Assembly (NCBI RefSeq): GCF_024124375.1
Contig: NZ_JAMXRZ010000037.1
Span: 1-35,055 of the forward strand
Direction: 5' to 3'
Length of the DNA stretch: 35,055 nucleotides
From: Klenkia sp. PcliD-1-E
GTDB taxonomy: Bacteria; Actinomycetota; Actinomycetes; Mycobacteriales; Geodermatophilaceae
Below, piece by piece: positions 24,212-32,637 of this stretch. Both the position numbers and the translations under genes were made by a program. The notes under the pieces are model-generated. The model did not search any database and was not told where the DNA came from. It saw only the letters and a program-made list of their open reading frames with translations. Each line of letters starts with the position of its first letter. The first letter of the stretch is position 1.

Positions 24212-25350
24212 CCCGAGATCTCCGCGTTCCAGCGGGTCGCCACGACCTGCTGCGCGGCGGTGTTCTGCTCTGCGGTGGGGAACTCCGCCGAACCCTCCAC
24301 CGGCGGCAGCGCGGCCAGCGACTCGGCGTCGGCGGTGCCGTCCTCCTGCATCACCGGCAGCCGCACCGGTCGGGCGCCGCCGGCCAGCCAGATGTTCTGG
24401 CCCTCGTCGCTGTACAGGAACTCCTGCCACAGCCTGGCCGCGGCCGGGTGCGGGGCGTAGGCGCTGATGGCCTGGCTGTAGTAGCCGCCGAACAGGCCGT
24501 CGGTGGGCACGTTGACCTGCCACTCGACGCCCTGCTCGGACAGGGTGTCGGTCAGTGCGGCGTTGAGGTAGTCCCAGTCGATGGCCAGCGGGGTCTCCCC
24601 GGACTGGATGGTGGCCGGGGTGACCTCGACGGGGTTGAAGTTGCCGGCCTGCTTGACCTGGGCGAAGAAGTCGATGCCCGGGCCGATGTCGTCCAGGCTG
24701 CCGCCGTTGGCCAGCGACGCGGCCCAGACGCCGCCGAAGGCGGCGGCGGCCTGCGTGGGGTTGCCGTTGAGGGCGACCTGGCCGGCGTACTGCGGATCCA
24801 GCAGGTCCTCGAAGCTGGTGGGGCAGGTCGCGATGACCGTGGCGTTGCAGCCGATGGAGACGTAGCCGCCGTAGTCGTTGTACCAGAGGCCGGAGGCCTC
24901 CTTCTGGTCGTCGGGGATGTCGTCCCAGGTGGCCACCTGGTACGGGGCGAGGAGGTCCTGCGCGGCGGCCTGCTGGGCGAAGGAGGTGCCGAGGTCCAGC
25001 ACGTCGGGGGCGCGGTCCTGGCCGCGCTGGCTGGTCACGGCATTGAGCTCGTCCTGGCTGGAGCCGTCCGGGGAGGCGGAGTTGATCTCGATGTCGTACT
25101 TCTGGGAGAAGGCGTCGAGCATCTCGCCGTAGTTGGCCCAGTCCGGCGGCAGCGCGATGACGTTCAGCGTCCCCTCGGCCTGCGCGGCCGCGACCAGGGC
25201 GTCCATGTCGCCGAAGTCGGCCAGCGACGTCGCCGAGGCGGCGTCGGAGTCGCCGCCACCGCCGCTGCCCGAGCTGTCGGAACCGCACGCGCTCAAGGCC
25301 AGCGCTGCGGTGAAGAGCACGGCCGCCGGCCGCAGGAGGGTCGTCCTCAC
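24208..25350 (-). CDS. ABC importer substrate-binding lipoprotein
   Basis: A 380-residue family-1 solute-binding protein. The lipobox LALSAC places the lipidated Cys at 22, followed by a Ser/Gly linker. The mature part starts with GTLNVIALPPDWANYGEM, and has the two-lobe layout of Fe3+, polyamine, thiamine or 2-aminoethylphosphonate binders; the DWDYLNAAL and GGYYSQAIS segments line the cleft in such proteins. The substrate cannot be assigned; an organic cation or phosphonate is plausible, and a phosphate transporter is encoded divergently. GTG 25350 has GGAG about 9 nt upstream. First gene of the operon. Confidence 0.88.
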   Translation of the reverse strand: MRTTLLRPAAVLFTAALALSACGSDSSGSGGGGDSDAASATSLADFGDMDALVAAAQAEGTLNVIALPPDWANYGEMLDAFSQKYDIEINSASPDGSSQDELNAVTSQRGQDRAPDVLDLGTSFAQQAAAQDLLAPYQVATWDDIPDDQKEASGLWYNDYGGYVSIGCNATVIATCPTSFEDLLDPQYAGQVALNGNPTQAAAAFGGVWAASLANGGSLDDIGPGIDFFAQVKQAGNFNPVEVTPATIQSGETPLAIDWDYLNAALTDTLSEQGVEWQVNVPTDGLFGGYYSQAISAYAPHPAAARLWQEFLYSDEGQNIWLAGGARPVRLPVMQEDGTADAESLAALPPVEGSAEFPTAEQNTAAQQVVATRWNAEISG

Positions 25351-25480
25351 GTCGTTCTGCTCCCAGGTGCACAGGGGGCGTCGCCCAGGCCCGGTGACCC
25401 GGCACGAGGTGCCCGGGGGAAGTAGGCGGGGCGCGACTGAACCAGTGCGGGCACCGAGGTGGTCGGCAGGTGAAGAACGG

Positions 25481-26797
25481 ATGACCGCGGACCTGCTTCA
25501 CCAGATGTTCATCCCGCTCGACGCGCGGGGAGGTGGTTGGCAGGCGCACCTTCCTGGTGTGGACCTCGCGCTGTGGACCCTCGTCGGGCTGATCGCCCTC
25601 GCGCTGCTGTTCGACTACACCAACGGCTTCCACGACGCGGCGAACTCCATCGCCACCGTCGTCGCCACCCGGGTGCTCAAGCCCCGGTGGGCGGTGGTCT
25701 GGGCAGCCGGCTGGAACCTCGTCGCGTTCTTCTTCGTCGGCACCGCGGTCGCCAACACCGTCGGCCAGACGGTCCAGGCGGAGTTCTTCGGCCCGGCCGT
25801 GGTGTTCTCGGCGCTGCTCGGTGCCATCGTCTGGAACTTCACCTCCTGGCACCTGGGCCTGCCGACCTCCAGCTCGCACGCGCTGGTCGGCGGACTGGTC
25901 GGCGCCGGCCTGGCCGCCGGTGGTCTCGCCGCGATCAAGGGCGAGAGCGTGGAGAAGACCGCGCTGTTCATCGTCGTGAGCCCCGTCGCCGGTCTGCTGC
26001 TGGGCGGACTGGCGATGACCCTGCTGCGTCTGGCGCTGCGCCGCGCGGACGTGCCGGCCACCGAGAAGCGGTTCCGGGTGCTTCAGTTGGCGTCGTCGGC
26101 TGCGGTGTCGCTGGCCCACGGGGGCAACGACGCCCAGAAGACGATGGGCGTCATCGCCGCCCTGCTCGTCAGCACCGGTTACCTGACCGCGGGGGAGGAC
26201 GGGAAGCTGCCGATCCCGCTGTGGGTGGTGCTGATCGCCTACGCCGCCATCGCGGCCGGGACCCTGTCCGGCGGCTGGCGGATCGTGCGCACCATGGGTT
26301 CGAACATCACCCACCTGCGGCCGGTCAGCGGCTTCGCAGCCGAGACCGCCGCTGCCGTGTCCATCTTCGGGTCCACCGCTCTCGGCGCTCCGGTGTCGAC
26401 CACCCACACCGTGGCCGGCGCCATCACCGGAGTCGGGGCGACCAACCGCGGAGCGGTCGTGCACTGGCGCGTCTTCGGCCGGCTCACCATTGCCTGGGTG
26501 GTCACCATGCCAGCCGCCGCACTGGTCGCGGCGGTCTCCTTCTTCCTCACCACGGCGCTGCCGCACCCGCTGTCGGCCGTCGTCATGACCGTGGTCCTCG
26601 TCGTCCTCACCGCCGGGCTGGTCATCGCGCTGCGGTCCGCGCCCAAGGCAGCCGACGTGCAACCCGAGGAGGGCGAGGAGATGCAGGTGCCGCTCCGTAC
26701 CGGCGCCGGGTCGGTGATCGACGCGCGTCGGGTGCCGGCACGTGCTGAGGTGCAGCGGAACGGGGACGCCCGGGACCGGAGCCGGCAACCGCTCTGA
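25481..26797 (+). CDS. PiT-family inorganic phosphate transporter
   Basis: A 438-residue permease with two inverted PiT signatures: YTNGFHDAANSIATVV (about 45-60) and HGGNDAQKTMGVIAA (about 207-222). It has about ten helices and a variable charged C-terminus (about 385-438). The family imports phosphate (often as metal-phosphate) with protons or sodium. ATG 25481 has AGGTG about 8 nt upstream. It is divergent from the ABC lipoprotein across 130 bp, with no PhoU/Pit accessory gene next to it. Confidence 0.93.
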   Translation: MTADLLHQMFIPLDARGGGWQAHLPGVDLALWTLVGLIALALLFDYTNGFHDAANSIATVVATRVLKPRWAVVWAAGWNLVAFFFVGTAVANTVGQTVQAEFFGPAVVFSALLGAIVWNFTSWHLGLPTSSSHALVGGLVGAGLAAGGLAAIKGESVEKTALFIVVSPVAGLLLGGLAMTLLRLALRRADVPATEKRFRVLQLASSAAVSLAHGGNDAQKTMGVIAALLVSTGYLTAGEDGKLPIPLWVVLIAYAAIAAGTLSGGWRIVRTMGSNITHLRPVSGFAAETAAAVSIFGSTALGAPVSTTHTVAGAITGVGATNRGAVVHWRVFGRLTIAWVVTMPAAALVAAVSFFLTTALPHPLSAVVMTVVLVVLTAGLVIALRSAPKAADVQPEEGEEMQVPLRTGAGSVIDARRVPARAEVQRNGDARDRSRQPL

Positions 26798-26932
26798 TCC
26801 GCCGGCCCCGGTCCGTCCTCCGTTCGGTTGGACAACTCCATGGAGGTCGTGCCGGCCGTCGAGGGCCGACCGATCACCCCGGGGAGGGTCGTCCGCCTCG
26901 GTGCGTCGCACCTCAGGTGCCCGGCGGACGGG

Positions 26933-27297
26933 TCAGCTGCCGGGTGGTGGGGTAGTCGGACCCGGGGCCTCGGTGACGTCCAACATCCCGATGGCCCCGG
27001 TGATCTCCCATGGTCGGCGAACGACGCGACCTGGGGAGTGCAGCTGCAGCCGGGCAGGGGAAGCGGCGCGTGCGAGGCGAACCAGGTAGGCGAGCGCCGC
27101 GCTGCCGAAGAAGGTGACGCCCGCGACGTCCACGACCCGCACCGCGGCATGGTGGGATGCTGTCGAGCCCATGCCCCCACGACCAGGCTGTCGACCTCAC
27201 CGCCCAAGGTGAGCACGGCCCCGTCCACACCGATGCTGCCGTGGTCGAAGTCCTCCAGACCGGGCTCGTCCCCGCCGTGGCCTGGGTCGCGACTCAC
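26933..27297 (-). pseudogene. Frameshifted STAS-domain (anti-anti-sigma factor) gene
   Basis: Frame 1 from GTG 27297 encodes the first STAS strand and helix (DGAVLTLGGEVDSLVVGAW). The rest (AVRVVDVAGVTFFGSAALAYLVRLARAA, so with the FFGSAA phosphoacceptor-loop Ser) is in another frame, open to 26933. The switch falls near a run of five G at about 27169-27173. Either a real frameshift or a sequencing error. An intact gene would encode about 120 residues. Such proteins pair with PP2C phosphatases like the one at 28186-30735. The 135 bp to the PiT stop hold nothing I recognise. Confidence 0.65.
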
Positions 27298-27428
27298 GCC
27301 GTGATCATGTGCGGCCCGGGTGCTGCTCGCCACCCGGGTCCCGCAGCCGCAGCTCCGGGGTCACCCCTCCGATGAGCGAGCGGGCCAACAGGTCACTGCG
27401 GTGGTCATCTGGTGCACACTCCACGTCC

Positions 27429-27629
27429 ATGGACGCCGAGACCGAGGACCTGAGCCGCAGGCTCAGCCTGCGGTTCCCCGACATCGCCATCCAGCACATC
27501 GAGGCGATCGTCGACGCCGAGGGCCAGCGTCTGGCGGAGCGGCCCATCCAGGACTTCGTCCCTGTCCTGCTCGAGCGAGCAGCCGTCGAGCGACTCCGGC
27601 GGGGTTCGACCGCCCCGTCGGACCACTGA
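27429..27629 (+). CDS. Three-helix-bundle dimerization-domain small protein
   Basis: A 66-residue protein typical of actinobacteria: predicted helices LSRRLSLRFP, AIQHIEAIVDAEGQRLAE and FVPVLLERAAVERLR, with the RFPD..I..IV...........I.DFVPVL pattern of the family. Such proteins are often encoded near regulators, but their job is unknown. ATG 27429 gives the family's usual length; an upstream start at 27309 is less likely. Confidence 0.7.
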   Translation: MDAETEDLSRRLSLRFPDIAIQHIEAIVDAEGQRLAERPIQDFVPVLLERAAVERLRRGSTAPSDH

Positions 27630-27686
27630 TCTCGGGCGCCGTCCAGCGGTGGCCCCACGGCATCCCCGGGTCCCTGGGCACTGGGG

Positions 27687-27917
27687 TCATTCCGGGCTCA
27701 TGGGGTCTCGGTCGGACGGTCGTGGAATCCTCATCGCCTCGTGACAGGCGGGACACCGCGCCGATCGGTGGATGAACTGGCCCGATCCCCACTCCACGAT
27801 GTCGAGCCACTCGACGTCGACCAGCTCGTCAAAGGACGGGCCAACGGCTGGCTCGGTGGTGAGCCCCACGCATCCGGCGTGACGCTGCTCGGCGGTCAGT
27901 GCGACACGGCGCGGCAT
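27687..27917 (-). CDS. Small hypothetical protein with CxxC
   Basis: A 76-residue ORF from ATG 27917 with an acidic core (FDELVDVEWLDIVEWGSG), then FIHRSARCPACHEAM, where CPAC and nearby His residues could bind zinc. No family recognised. It lies next to an AT-richer stretch (27950-28080) by the att-like scar and so may be island cargo. The 27918-28080 gap itself shows no gene. Confidence 0.45.
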   Translation of the reverse strand: MPRRVALTAEQRHAGCVGLTTEPAVGPSFDELVDVEWLDIVEWGSGQFIHRSARCPACHEAMRIPRPSDRDPMSPE

Positions 27918-28080
27918 CCTGATCTGTTCCGGAAGCGCCCCTGCGCACCGAGAATTCAGCGGTTGAGAAGTGTTGTGGCGGAATTCGGACTTTGGTTCGC
28001 GGCGTTGAACATGCAGCTCAGCGCCCTGATTCCAATAACGATCATGCGCAACAAGTACTTGAAGATTAAATCGAACGGTT

Positions 28081-28108
28081 TCTGGTTCGAGTCCAGACGG
28101 GGGAGCCA
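28081..28108 (+). other. tRNA 3'-end fragment (att-like scar 2)
   Basis: A perfect T-arm (TCTGG, loop TTCGAGT, CCAGA), acceptor strand CGGGGGA, discriminator G and CCA, resembling tRNA-Asn. What lies upstream is an AT-richer sequence with no tRNA body. Typical of the attR left by an integrase that recombines in the T-arm of a tRNA gene. The paired copy is at 19007. Confidence 0.75.
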
Positions 28109-28110
28109 GC

Positions 28111-28146
28111 ACGGAGGGCCCGGCGCACACGCGCCGGGCCCTCCGT
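28111..28146 (-). terminator. Terminator of the PP2C gene
   Basis: Perfect 16-bp arms (28111-28126 and 28131-28146; core GAGGGCCCGGCGC) with loop ACAC, 39 bp beyond the minus-strand phosphatase stop. It shares its core with the hairpin at 19040-19069. Confidence 0.75.
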
Positions 28147-28185
28147 CGTCGACGGGCGCGGGGCCCCCCGGCCGGGGTCGGCGCG

Positions 28186-30735
28186 CTACTGGGCGGGGTG
28201 CTCGGGTTCCGGCACACCCGGGGGCACGTGCGGTGGGCCGGCTTCGGGTGGGCGGGGGCGGTCCTGGCGGTGCAGCCGGACGGCGACCAGGGCGACGTCG
28301 TCCTCGGGGTGGCCGGCAACGAGCCGGTCGATGATGCCGTCGCAGAGCTCGTCCAGGGTGGTGCCCGGGAGAGCGGTGAGGGCGTCGGTGAGGCGGGTGA
28401 GGCCGTCGTCGAGGTCGGCACGGCGCCGCTCGATCAGCCCGTCGGTGAACAGCAGCACGGTGGCGCCGCGTTCGAGCAGGGTGACCTGGTCGTGGCGGAT
28501 GGTGGTGGGGTCGACGCCGAGCAGCAGTTCGCCCTTCCACGGGGCGAGCACCTGGAAGGTGCCGTCGGGGTGCAGCACGACCGGTGGGGGGTGGCCGGCG
28601 TTGGCCCAGACCATCCGGGTGACGCCCCGTTCCACCTCGTCGGGCGTCTGCTCGAAGCGGGCGACGGCCGCGGTGGCCAGGGTGTCGACCTCGAGCACCT
28701 GCATCGAGGTGTCCAGCCCGCGCAGCACCTCGGCGGGGCCGGCGTCGGAGTAGGTGGCGATGCCGCGCAGCAGACCGCGCAGCGCACCCATGGCTGCGGC
28801 TGCCTCGGTGTCGTGGCCGACCACGTCGCCGATGACGATCATGGTGCAGCCGTTGGGCTGAAGAAAGGCGTCGTACCAGTCACCCCCGACCCGCGCGGCC
28901 TCGCCGGCGGGCAGGTAGCGGACGACGACCTCGGCGTGGTCGGGTTCGGGCGGGGCGGTGAGCAGGCTGCGCTGGAGGGCCTCCGCGAGCTGGGAACGCG
29001 CCCGGGTCAGCCGGTCGGTCTCCATCGCGGCGGCCACGCGGTCGGCGATGTCCTCGGTGACGGACTCCAGCTCGGCGTCCCGCGGCCGGTCGGCCGAGCT
29101 GAGCAGCGTGAGCGCGCCCAGCACCCGGCCCTGCGCCTGCAGCGGGAGGATGCTGGCGCGCACCGGGCCCAGGGCGTCCAGGTGCATCCGGGCATCGGGG
29201 TGCATGACGACCGCGGCCGTCTGCTCGGCGGTCAGGTGGCGCCGCTGCCCGTCGCTGATCGTCCGGCCGAACGGTGTCGACCCCGAGAGCTCGACCAGCC
29301 GCGTGGTGGCGTAGCCGGCCAGGTGCACGCGGGCGGCCGGGTCGCCGTGCCAGTAGGCGTGGTCACGGGCCCGGCCGTCGGGGCCCAGCACGGTGACCAC
29401 GCACGCGTCGGCGACCGCGGGCGCCAGCAGCTGCGGCAGGGTGGTGAGCACGTCGGCGAGGTCGGTGCTGCCGGTCAGCAGGTCGGCGACGCGGGCCTGC
29501 ACCGCCAGCCGCTCGGCAGCTGCCCGTGCCTGGCGGTCGCTGCGGGTGCGGTCGGTGACGTCGGTGAAGAACAGGCTGAGCCCCTCGGGGGTGGGCCAGC
29601 ACAGCACGTCGTACCAGGCGTCCAGCGGGGCGGGGTAGTACGCGTGGATGGTCTGCGGCTGCTGCGTGCGGACCGCGGTGCGGTAGGCGTGCTCGAACTC
29701 GTTGCCGACGGTGTCGGGGTACGCCTCCCAGATGGTGCGGCCGGCCAGCTGGTCGATCGACTGCCCCAGCAGCTTCTCGGCGGCGGGGTTGACGACGGTG
29801 AACCGCCACTGCCCGTCCAGGGACAGGAAGCCCGAGGGCATCGCGGCCAGCAGCCGCCCGACCCGGGCCTCGCCGTCGTGCACGTCGGTGGTGTCGTAGG
29901 CGGCCCCGATGAACCGGGTGGCCCGGCCCGTGGGTTCGCCGATGACCCGGCCCCGGCCCTGGACCCAGCGGGTGGCCCCGTCGGGGAGCACGATGCGGTA
30001 CTCGGCGGCGAACTCGCCGCGCGTGTCGATCGCGGTGGTGATCGCCTGGGTGACCCGCTCGGCGTCGTCGGGGTGCAGCCGCCGGTAGAACGACGCGGTG
30101 GTGGGCTCGAAGTCCTCGGCGGTGTAGCCGAACATCGACACCAGCGGTGGGTCCCAGTGCATGCCGTCGCCGGAGAGGTCCCAGTCGAAGGTGCCCACGG
30201 CGCTGGCGCTGATGGCCAGCTCGAGGCGGGACCGGTGGGTGTCGGCGGCGGCCCGCTCCAGCCGCAGCTGCAGGTCGGTGCTGCAGGCCTCCGCCAGCCC
30301 GGAGAGCAGGTCGAGCTCGCGGCTGCTCCACGTGCGGGGCCGTGGGTCGATGGCGCACAGCGACCCCAGCACGGTGCCGTGGGCGTCCACCAGCGGGTAG
30401 CCGGCGTAGGCGACCATCCGGAGGTCGGCTGCCGCTGCGGCGTCGATCAGGTCGGGGCGGTCGCGGACGTCGGTGAGCACCAGGGGCTCGCCGTGCTGGA
30501 CGACGTGCTGGCAGACCGAGTGCGTCAACGGGGTGCTGCGGGTCGTCTGCCACGGCTCGGGCAGCCCGACCGCGCCGGGCAGCACCTGCTCGTGCCGGCT
30601 CACCAGCGACACGAGAGCGGTCGGGACGGCGAGTGCGTCGCGGACGATGCGGGCGAACCGGTCCAGTGCGGGGTCCCCGACGGCGGGCACCATGACCGAT
30701 GCGGGGAGCGGACCACCTGCCGGACGCCGTGCCAC
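28186..30735 (-). CDS. GAF-PAS-PAS-GAF-PP2C (SpoIIE-type) phosphatase
   Basis: An 849-residue cytoplasmic sensor phosphatase. An N-terminal GAF domain (about 15-170; QHVVQHGEPLVLTDVRDRP) is followed by two PAS domains (about 180-300 and 310-420), a second GAF (about 440-600) and a SpoIIE-like PP2C domain (about 620-830). The PP2C metal motifs are VGGDWYDAF, GDVVGHD, NAGHPPP, LFTDGLIE and HPEDDVALV. It should dephosphorylate an anti-anti-sigma protein to control an alternative sigma factor in response to redox, light or ligand. I prefer GTG 30735, with GGGGAGGAG about 7 nt upstream; ATG 30693 is the alternative. The nearest STAS gene (26933-27297) is broken. Confidence 0.9.
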   Translation of the reverse strand: MARRPAGGPLPASVMVPAVGDPALDRFARIVRDALAVPTALVSLVSRHEQVLPGAVGLPEPWQTTRSTPLTHSVCQHVVQHGEPLVLTDVRDRPDLIDAAAAADLRMVAYAGYPLVDAHGTVLGSLCAIDPRPRTWSSRELDLLSGLAEACSTDLQLRLERAAADTHRSRLELAISASAVGTFDWDLSGDGMHWDPPLVSMFGYTAEDFEPTTASFYRRLHPDDAERVTQAITTAIDTRGEFAAEYRIVLPDGATRWVQGRGRVIGEPTGRATRFIGAAYDTTDVHDGEARVGRLLAAMPSGFLSLDGQWRFTVVNPAAEKLLGQSIDQLAGRTIWEAYPDTVGNEFEHAYRTAVRTQQPQTIHAYYPAPLDAWYDVLCWPTPEGLSLFFTDVTDRTRSDRQARAAAERLAVQARVADLLTGSTDLADVLTTLPQLLAPAVADACVVTVLGPDGRARDHAYWHGDPAARVHLAGYATTRLVELSGSTPFGRTISDGQRRHLTAEQTAAVVMHPDARMHLDALGPVRASILPLQAQGRVLGALTLLSSADRPRDAELESVTEDIADRVAAAMETDRLTRARSQLAEALQRSLLTAPPEPDHAEVVVRYLPAGEAARVGGDWYDAFLQPNGCTMIVIGDVVGHDTEAAAAMGALRGLLRGIATYSDAGPAEVLRGLDTSMQVLEVDTLATAAVARFEQTPDEVERGVTRMVWANAGHPPPVVLHPDGTFQVLAPWKGELLLGVDPTTIRHDQVTLLERGATVLLFTDGLIERRRADLDDGLTRLTDALTALPGTTLDELCDGIIDRLVAGHPEDDVALVAVRLHRQDRPRPPEAGPPHVPPGVPEPEHPAQ

Positions 30736-30870
30736 CTGTGCGCTCCTCCCCTCGGAGCGACCCCCCCGATTCCGTCGCGCACCATGATCGCGCACCGCGC
30801 CCACGATGTCGACGACCCGGTGGCCCGCGGCCGCGGGGCAGGTGCACTGCACGGGACGGGGCCGGGGACG

Positions 30871-30876
30871 TAGCGT
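30871..30876 (+). promoter_or_regulatory. -10 element, leaderless start of DHFR-like gene
   Basis: TAGCGT, 6 nt, GTG 30883; no ribosome site. Confidence 0.5.
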
Positions 30877-30882
30877 CCCGGT

Positions 30883-31464
30883 GTGCGGGAGCTGCGGTAC
30901 TCGATCAACACCACGCTGGACGGCTGCTGCCACCACGAGGCGGGGCTCCCCCCGGACGACGAGTCGATGGCCTGGTGGACCGGGCGGACGAGCCGGGTCG
31001 AGGCGATGGTGTTCGGCCGGGTGACCTACCTGATGATGGAGCAGGCCTGGCGTCGTCCGGCCGACGGTGGCTGGCCGGGCTGGATGGGGGAGCGCGAGGT
31101 CCGCTTCGCCGAGGTGCTGGACGCCGCGCCCAAGGTCGTGTTCTCCGGCACCCTCGACGGGGCCGACTGGAACGCCGACCTGGTGCGCGGTGACGCCGTC
31201 GACGCGGTCCGGCGGCTGAAGGAGCAGCCCGGCGGTCCGCTGTCGGTGAGCGGCGTGCGGCTGCCCGCGGCGCTGGCGGCGGCCGGGCTGGTCGACGAGT
31301 TCGAGTTTCTCGTGCACCCGGTGCTGGCCGGCCGCGGACCCACCCTGCTGGCCGGCCTGCCGTCGCTGGTGCACCTCGAGCTCGTGGAGCGGCAGGAGTT
31401 CCGGTCCGGGGTGGTCGCCCAGCGGTTCCGCCCGGTCGGGCCCGGGGCACCCCGGCCGGCCTGA
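30883..31464 (+). CDS. Dihydrofolate reductase-family (RibD C-terminal-like) protein
   Basis: A 193-residue NAD(P)H-dependent reductase-like protein. The N-terminal strand RELRYSINTTLDG, the FGRVTYLMM motif after helix 1 and the C-terminal LVDEFEFLVHPVLAGRGPTLL block define the family. Members are often annotated as deaminases or riboflavin-specific reductases, but the solitary ones have no known substrate. Leaderless GTG start. Confidence 0.85.
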   Translation: MRELRYSINTTLDGCCHHEAGLPPDDESMAWWTGRTSRVEAMVFGRVTYLMMEQAWRRPADGGWPGWMGEREVRFAEVLDAAPKVVFSGTLDGADWNADLVRGDAVDAVRRLKEQPGGPLSVSGVRLPAALAAAGLVDEFEFLVHPVLAGRGPTLLAGLPSLVHLELVERQEFRSGVVAQRFRPVGPGAPRPA

Positions 31465-31516
31465 CCGCCGGGGAGCATCCGCCGTCCGACGTGCGCCGCG
31501 TGCGGTTCCCCGCAGG

Positions 31517-32614
31517 ATGGCGGGGGTGGACGACCGACGACGACCGGGCCGGCGCGGCAGCGTCGCCCGCACCTGGGCCCGCCACCCGCGCTGGGCCATG
31601 GCGCTGCGGGCCGCCGTCGCCGCCTCGCTGGCCTGGGCGGCCGCGCAGCTGGTGCCCGGCTCGGCCGGTGACTACCCGTACTACGCACCGCTGGGCGCCG
31701 TCGTCGCCACCTCGACAACCCTCGCCGGCTCGGCCCGGGCGAGTCTGCAGACCGTCGCCGCCATCGCGCTCGGGGCCGGCATCGCCCTGGGCGTGGACGC
31801 GGTGGGCTACCCCAACGTGGTCACCGTCGCCGCGGTCGTCGCCCTCGGCGTGGCCGTCGGCGGCTGGCGGGTGCTGGGCGCGGCCGGCAGCTGGGCGCCC
31901 GGCGCCGCCCTCTTCACGCTGGTCGTCGGTGACGCCGACCCGCTGGGCTACGTCGCCGGGTACGCCGGGCTGACCCTGCTCGGCGCGCTCATCGGCCTGC
32001 TGGTCACCGCTGCGTTCCCGCCGCTGCCCCTGGCCCCCGCGCAGGCCGAGCTGGAGCGGCTGCGCACGGTGCTGGCCGGTCAGCTGGACGACCTGGTCGA
32101 CGGCCTGCGGCAGGACGCCCCGCCCGACGAGGAGGGCTGGCGGGCCCGGATGCGGGCGATCGACCCGGTGCTGGGGGACATGCGCGAGGCGGTCGGCCAG
32201 GCCGAGAGCGCCCGCCGGGGCAACCGGCGGGCCCGCCACCACGCACCGGACGTCGACCGGCAGTACCAGGAGGCGCGGGCGCTGGAGAGCGTGGCGTTCC
32301 TGGTGCAGGACACCGCCGAGCTGCTGCGCGAGCACGAGACCGCCGCCGCCGGCTGGGCCGACGTCGCGCTCGGCCCGCGGCTGCGCCCGCCGACGACGAC
32401 CGCGATCGCCGCCGTGGCCGACCTGCTGCGCGCCCGCGACGACCCGGCCCAGGCCACCGCCACCGCGGACGCCGTCGAGGGCCTCGCCGGGTGCCTGCGC
32501 GCCGAGCAGGCCCGCACCGGGCACGACCTGTTCGTCGCCGGCAGCCTGGTCACCACGCTCCGCCGGTCGCTGACCGCCCTGACCGGACGGCGCGCACCGG
32601 CCGTCGAGGGCTGA
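31517..32614 (+). CDS. FUSC-family membrane protein
   Basis: A 365-residue protein. The first 160 residues hold about six hydrophobic helices beginning with the family's ALRAAVAASLAWAAAQL and YYAPLGAVVATSTT segments. The remainder is a cytoplasmic helical domain rich in Arg/Glu/Ala (AQAELERLRTVLAGQLDDL). FUSC proteins resemble half of the AaeB/fusaric acid resistance exporters; they likely export aromatic acids as dimers. ATG 31517 is chosen; a GTG lies three codons downstream. Confidence 0.8.
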   Translation: MAGVDDRRRPGRRGSVARTWARHPRWAMALRAAVAASLAWAAAQLVPGSAGDYPYYAPLGAVVATSTTLAGSARASLQTVAAIALGAGIALGVDAVGYPNVVTVAAVVALGVAVGGWRVLGAAGSWAPGAALFTLVVGDADPLGYVAGYAGLTLLGALIGLLVTAAFPPLPLAPAQAELERLRTVLAGQLDDLVDGLRQDAPPDEEGWRARMRAIDPVLGDMREAVGQAESARRGNRRARHHAPDVDRQYQEARALESVAFLVQDTAELLREHETAAAGWADVALGPRLRPPTTTAIAAVADLLRARDDPAQATATADAVEGLAGCLRAEQARTGHDLFVAGSLVTTLRRSLTALTGRRAPAVEG

Positions 32615-32624
32615 CCGGGCCCGC

Positions 32625-32630
32625 TACGGT
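32625..32630 (+). promoter_or_regulatory. -10 element, leaderless start of cupin gene
   Basis: TACGGT, 7 nt, GTG 32638; it lies 10 bp past the stop of the FUSC gene. Confidence 0.5.
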
Positions 32631-32637
32631 CGGCGGC

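Noticed and set aside
25465-25486. PHO-box-like 11-bp repeat (minus strand GGTCATCCGTT then CTTCACCTGCC) by the PiT transporter
   Set aside because: It overlaps the PiT ribosome site and start codon, and no -10 lies 10 bp beyond it in either direction. Likely chance.
23330-26911. Very long minus-strand open frame covering permease 1 and beyond
   Set aside because: Only the part up to 24211 is protein-like; the rest is antisense to PiT or an alternate frame of the lipoprotein gene, as expected at this GC content.
30736-31599. Upstream extension of the PP2C frame to 31599
   Set aside because: It is antisense to the DHFR-like gene, lacks domain character, and GTG 30735 has a strong ribosome site.
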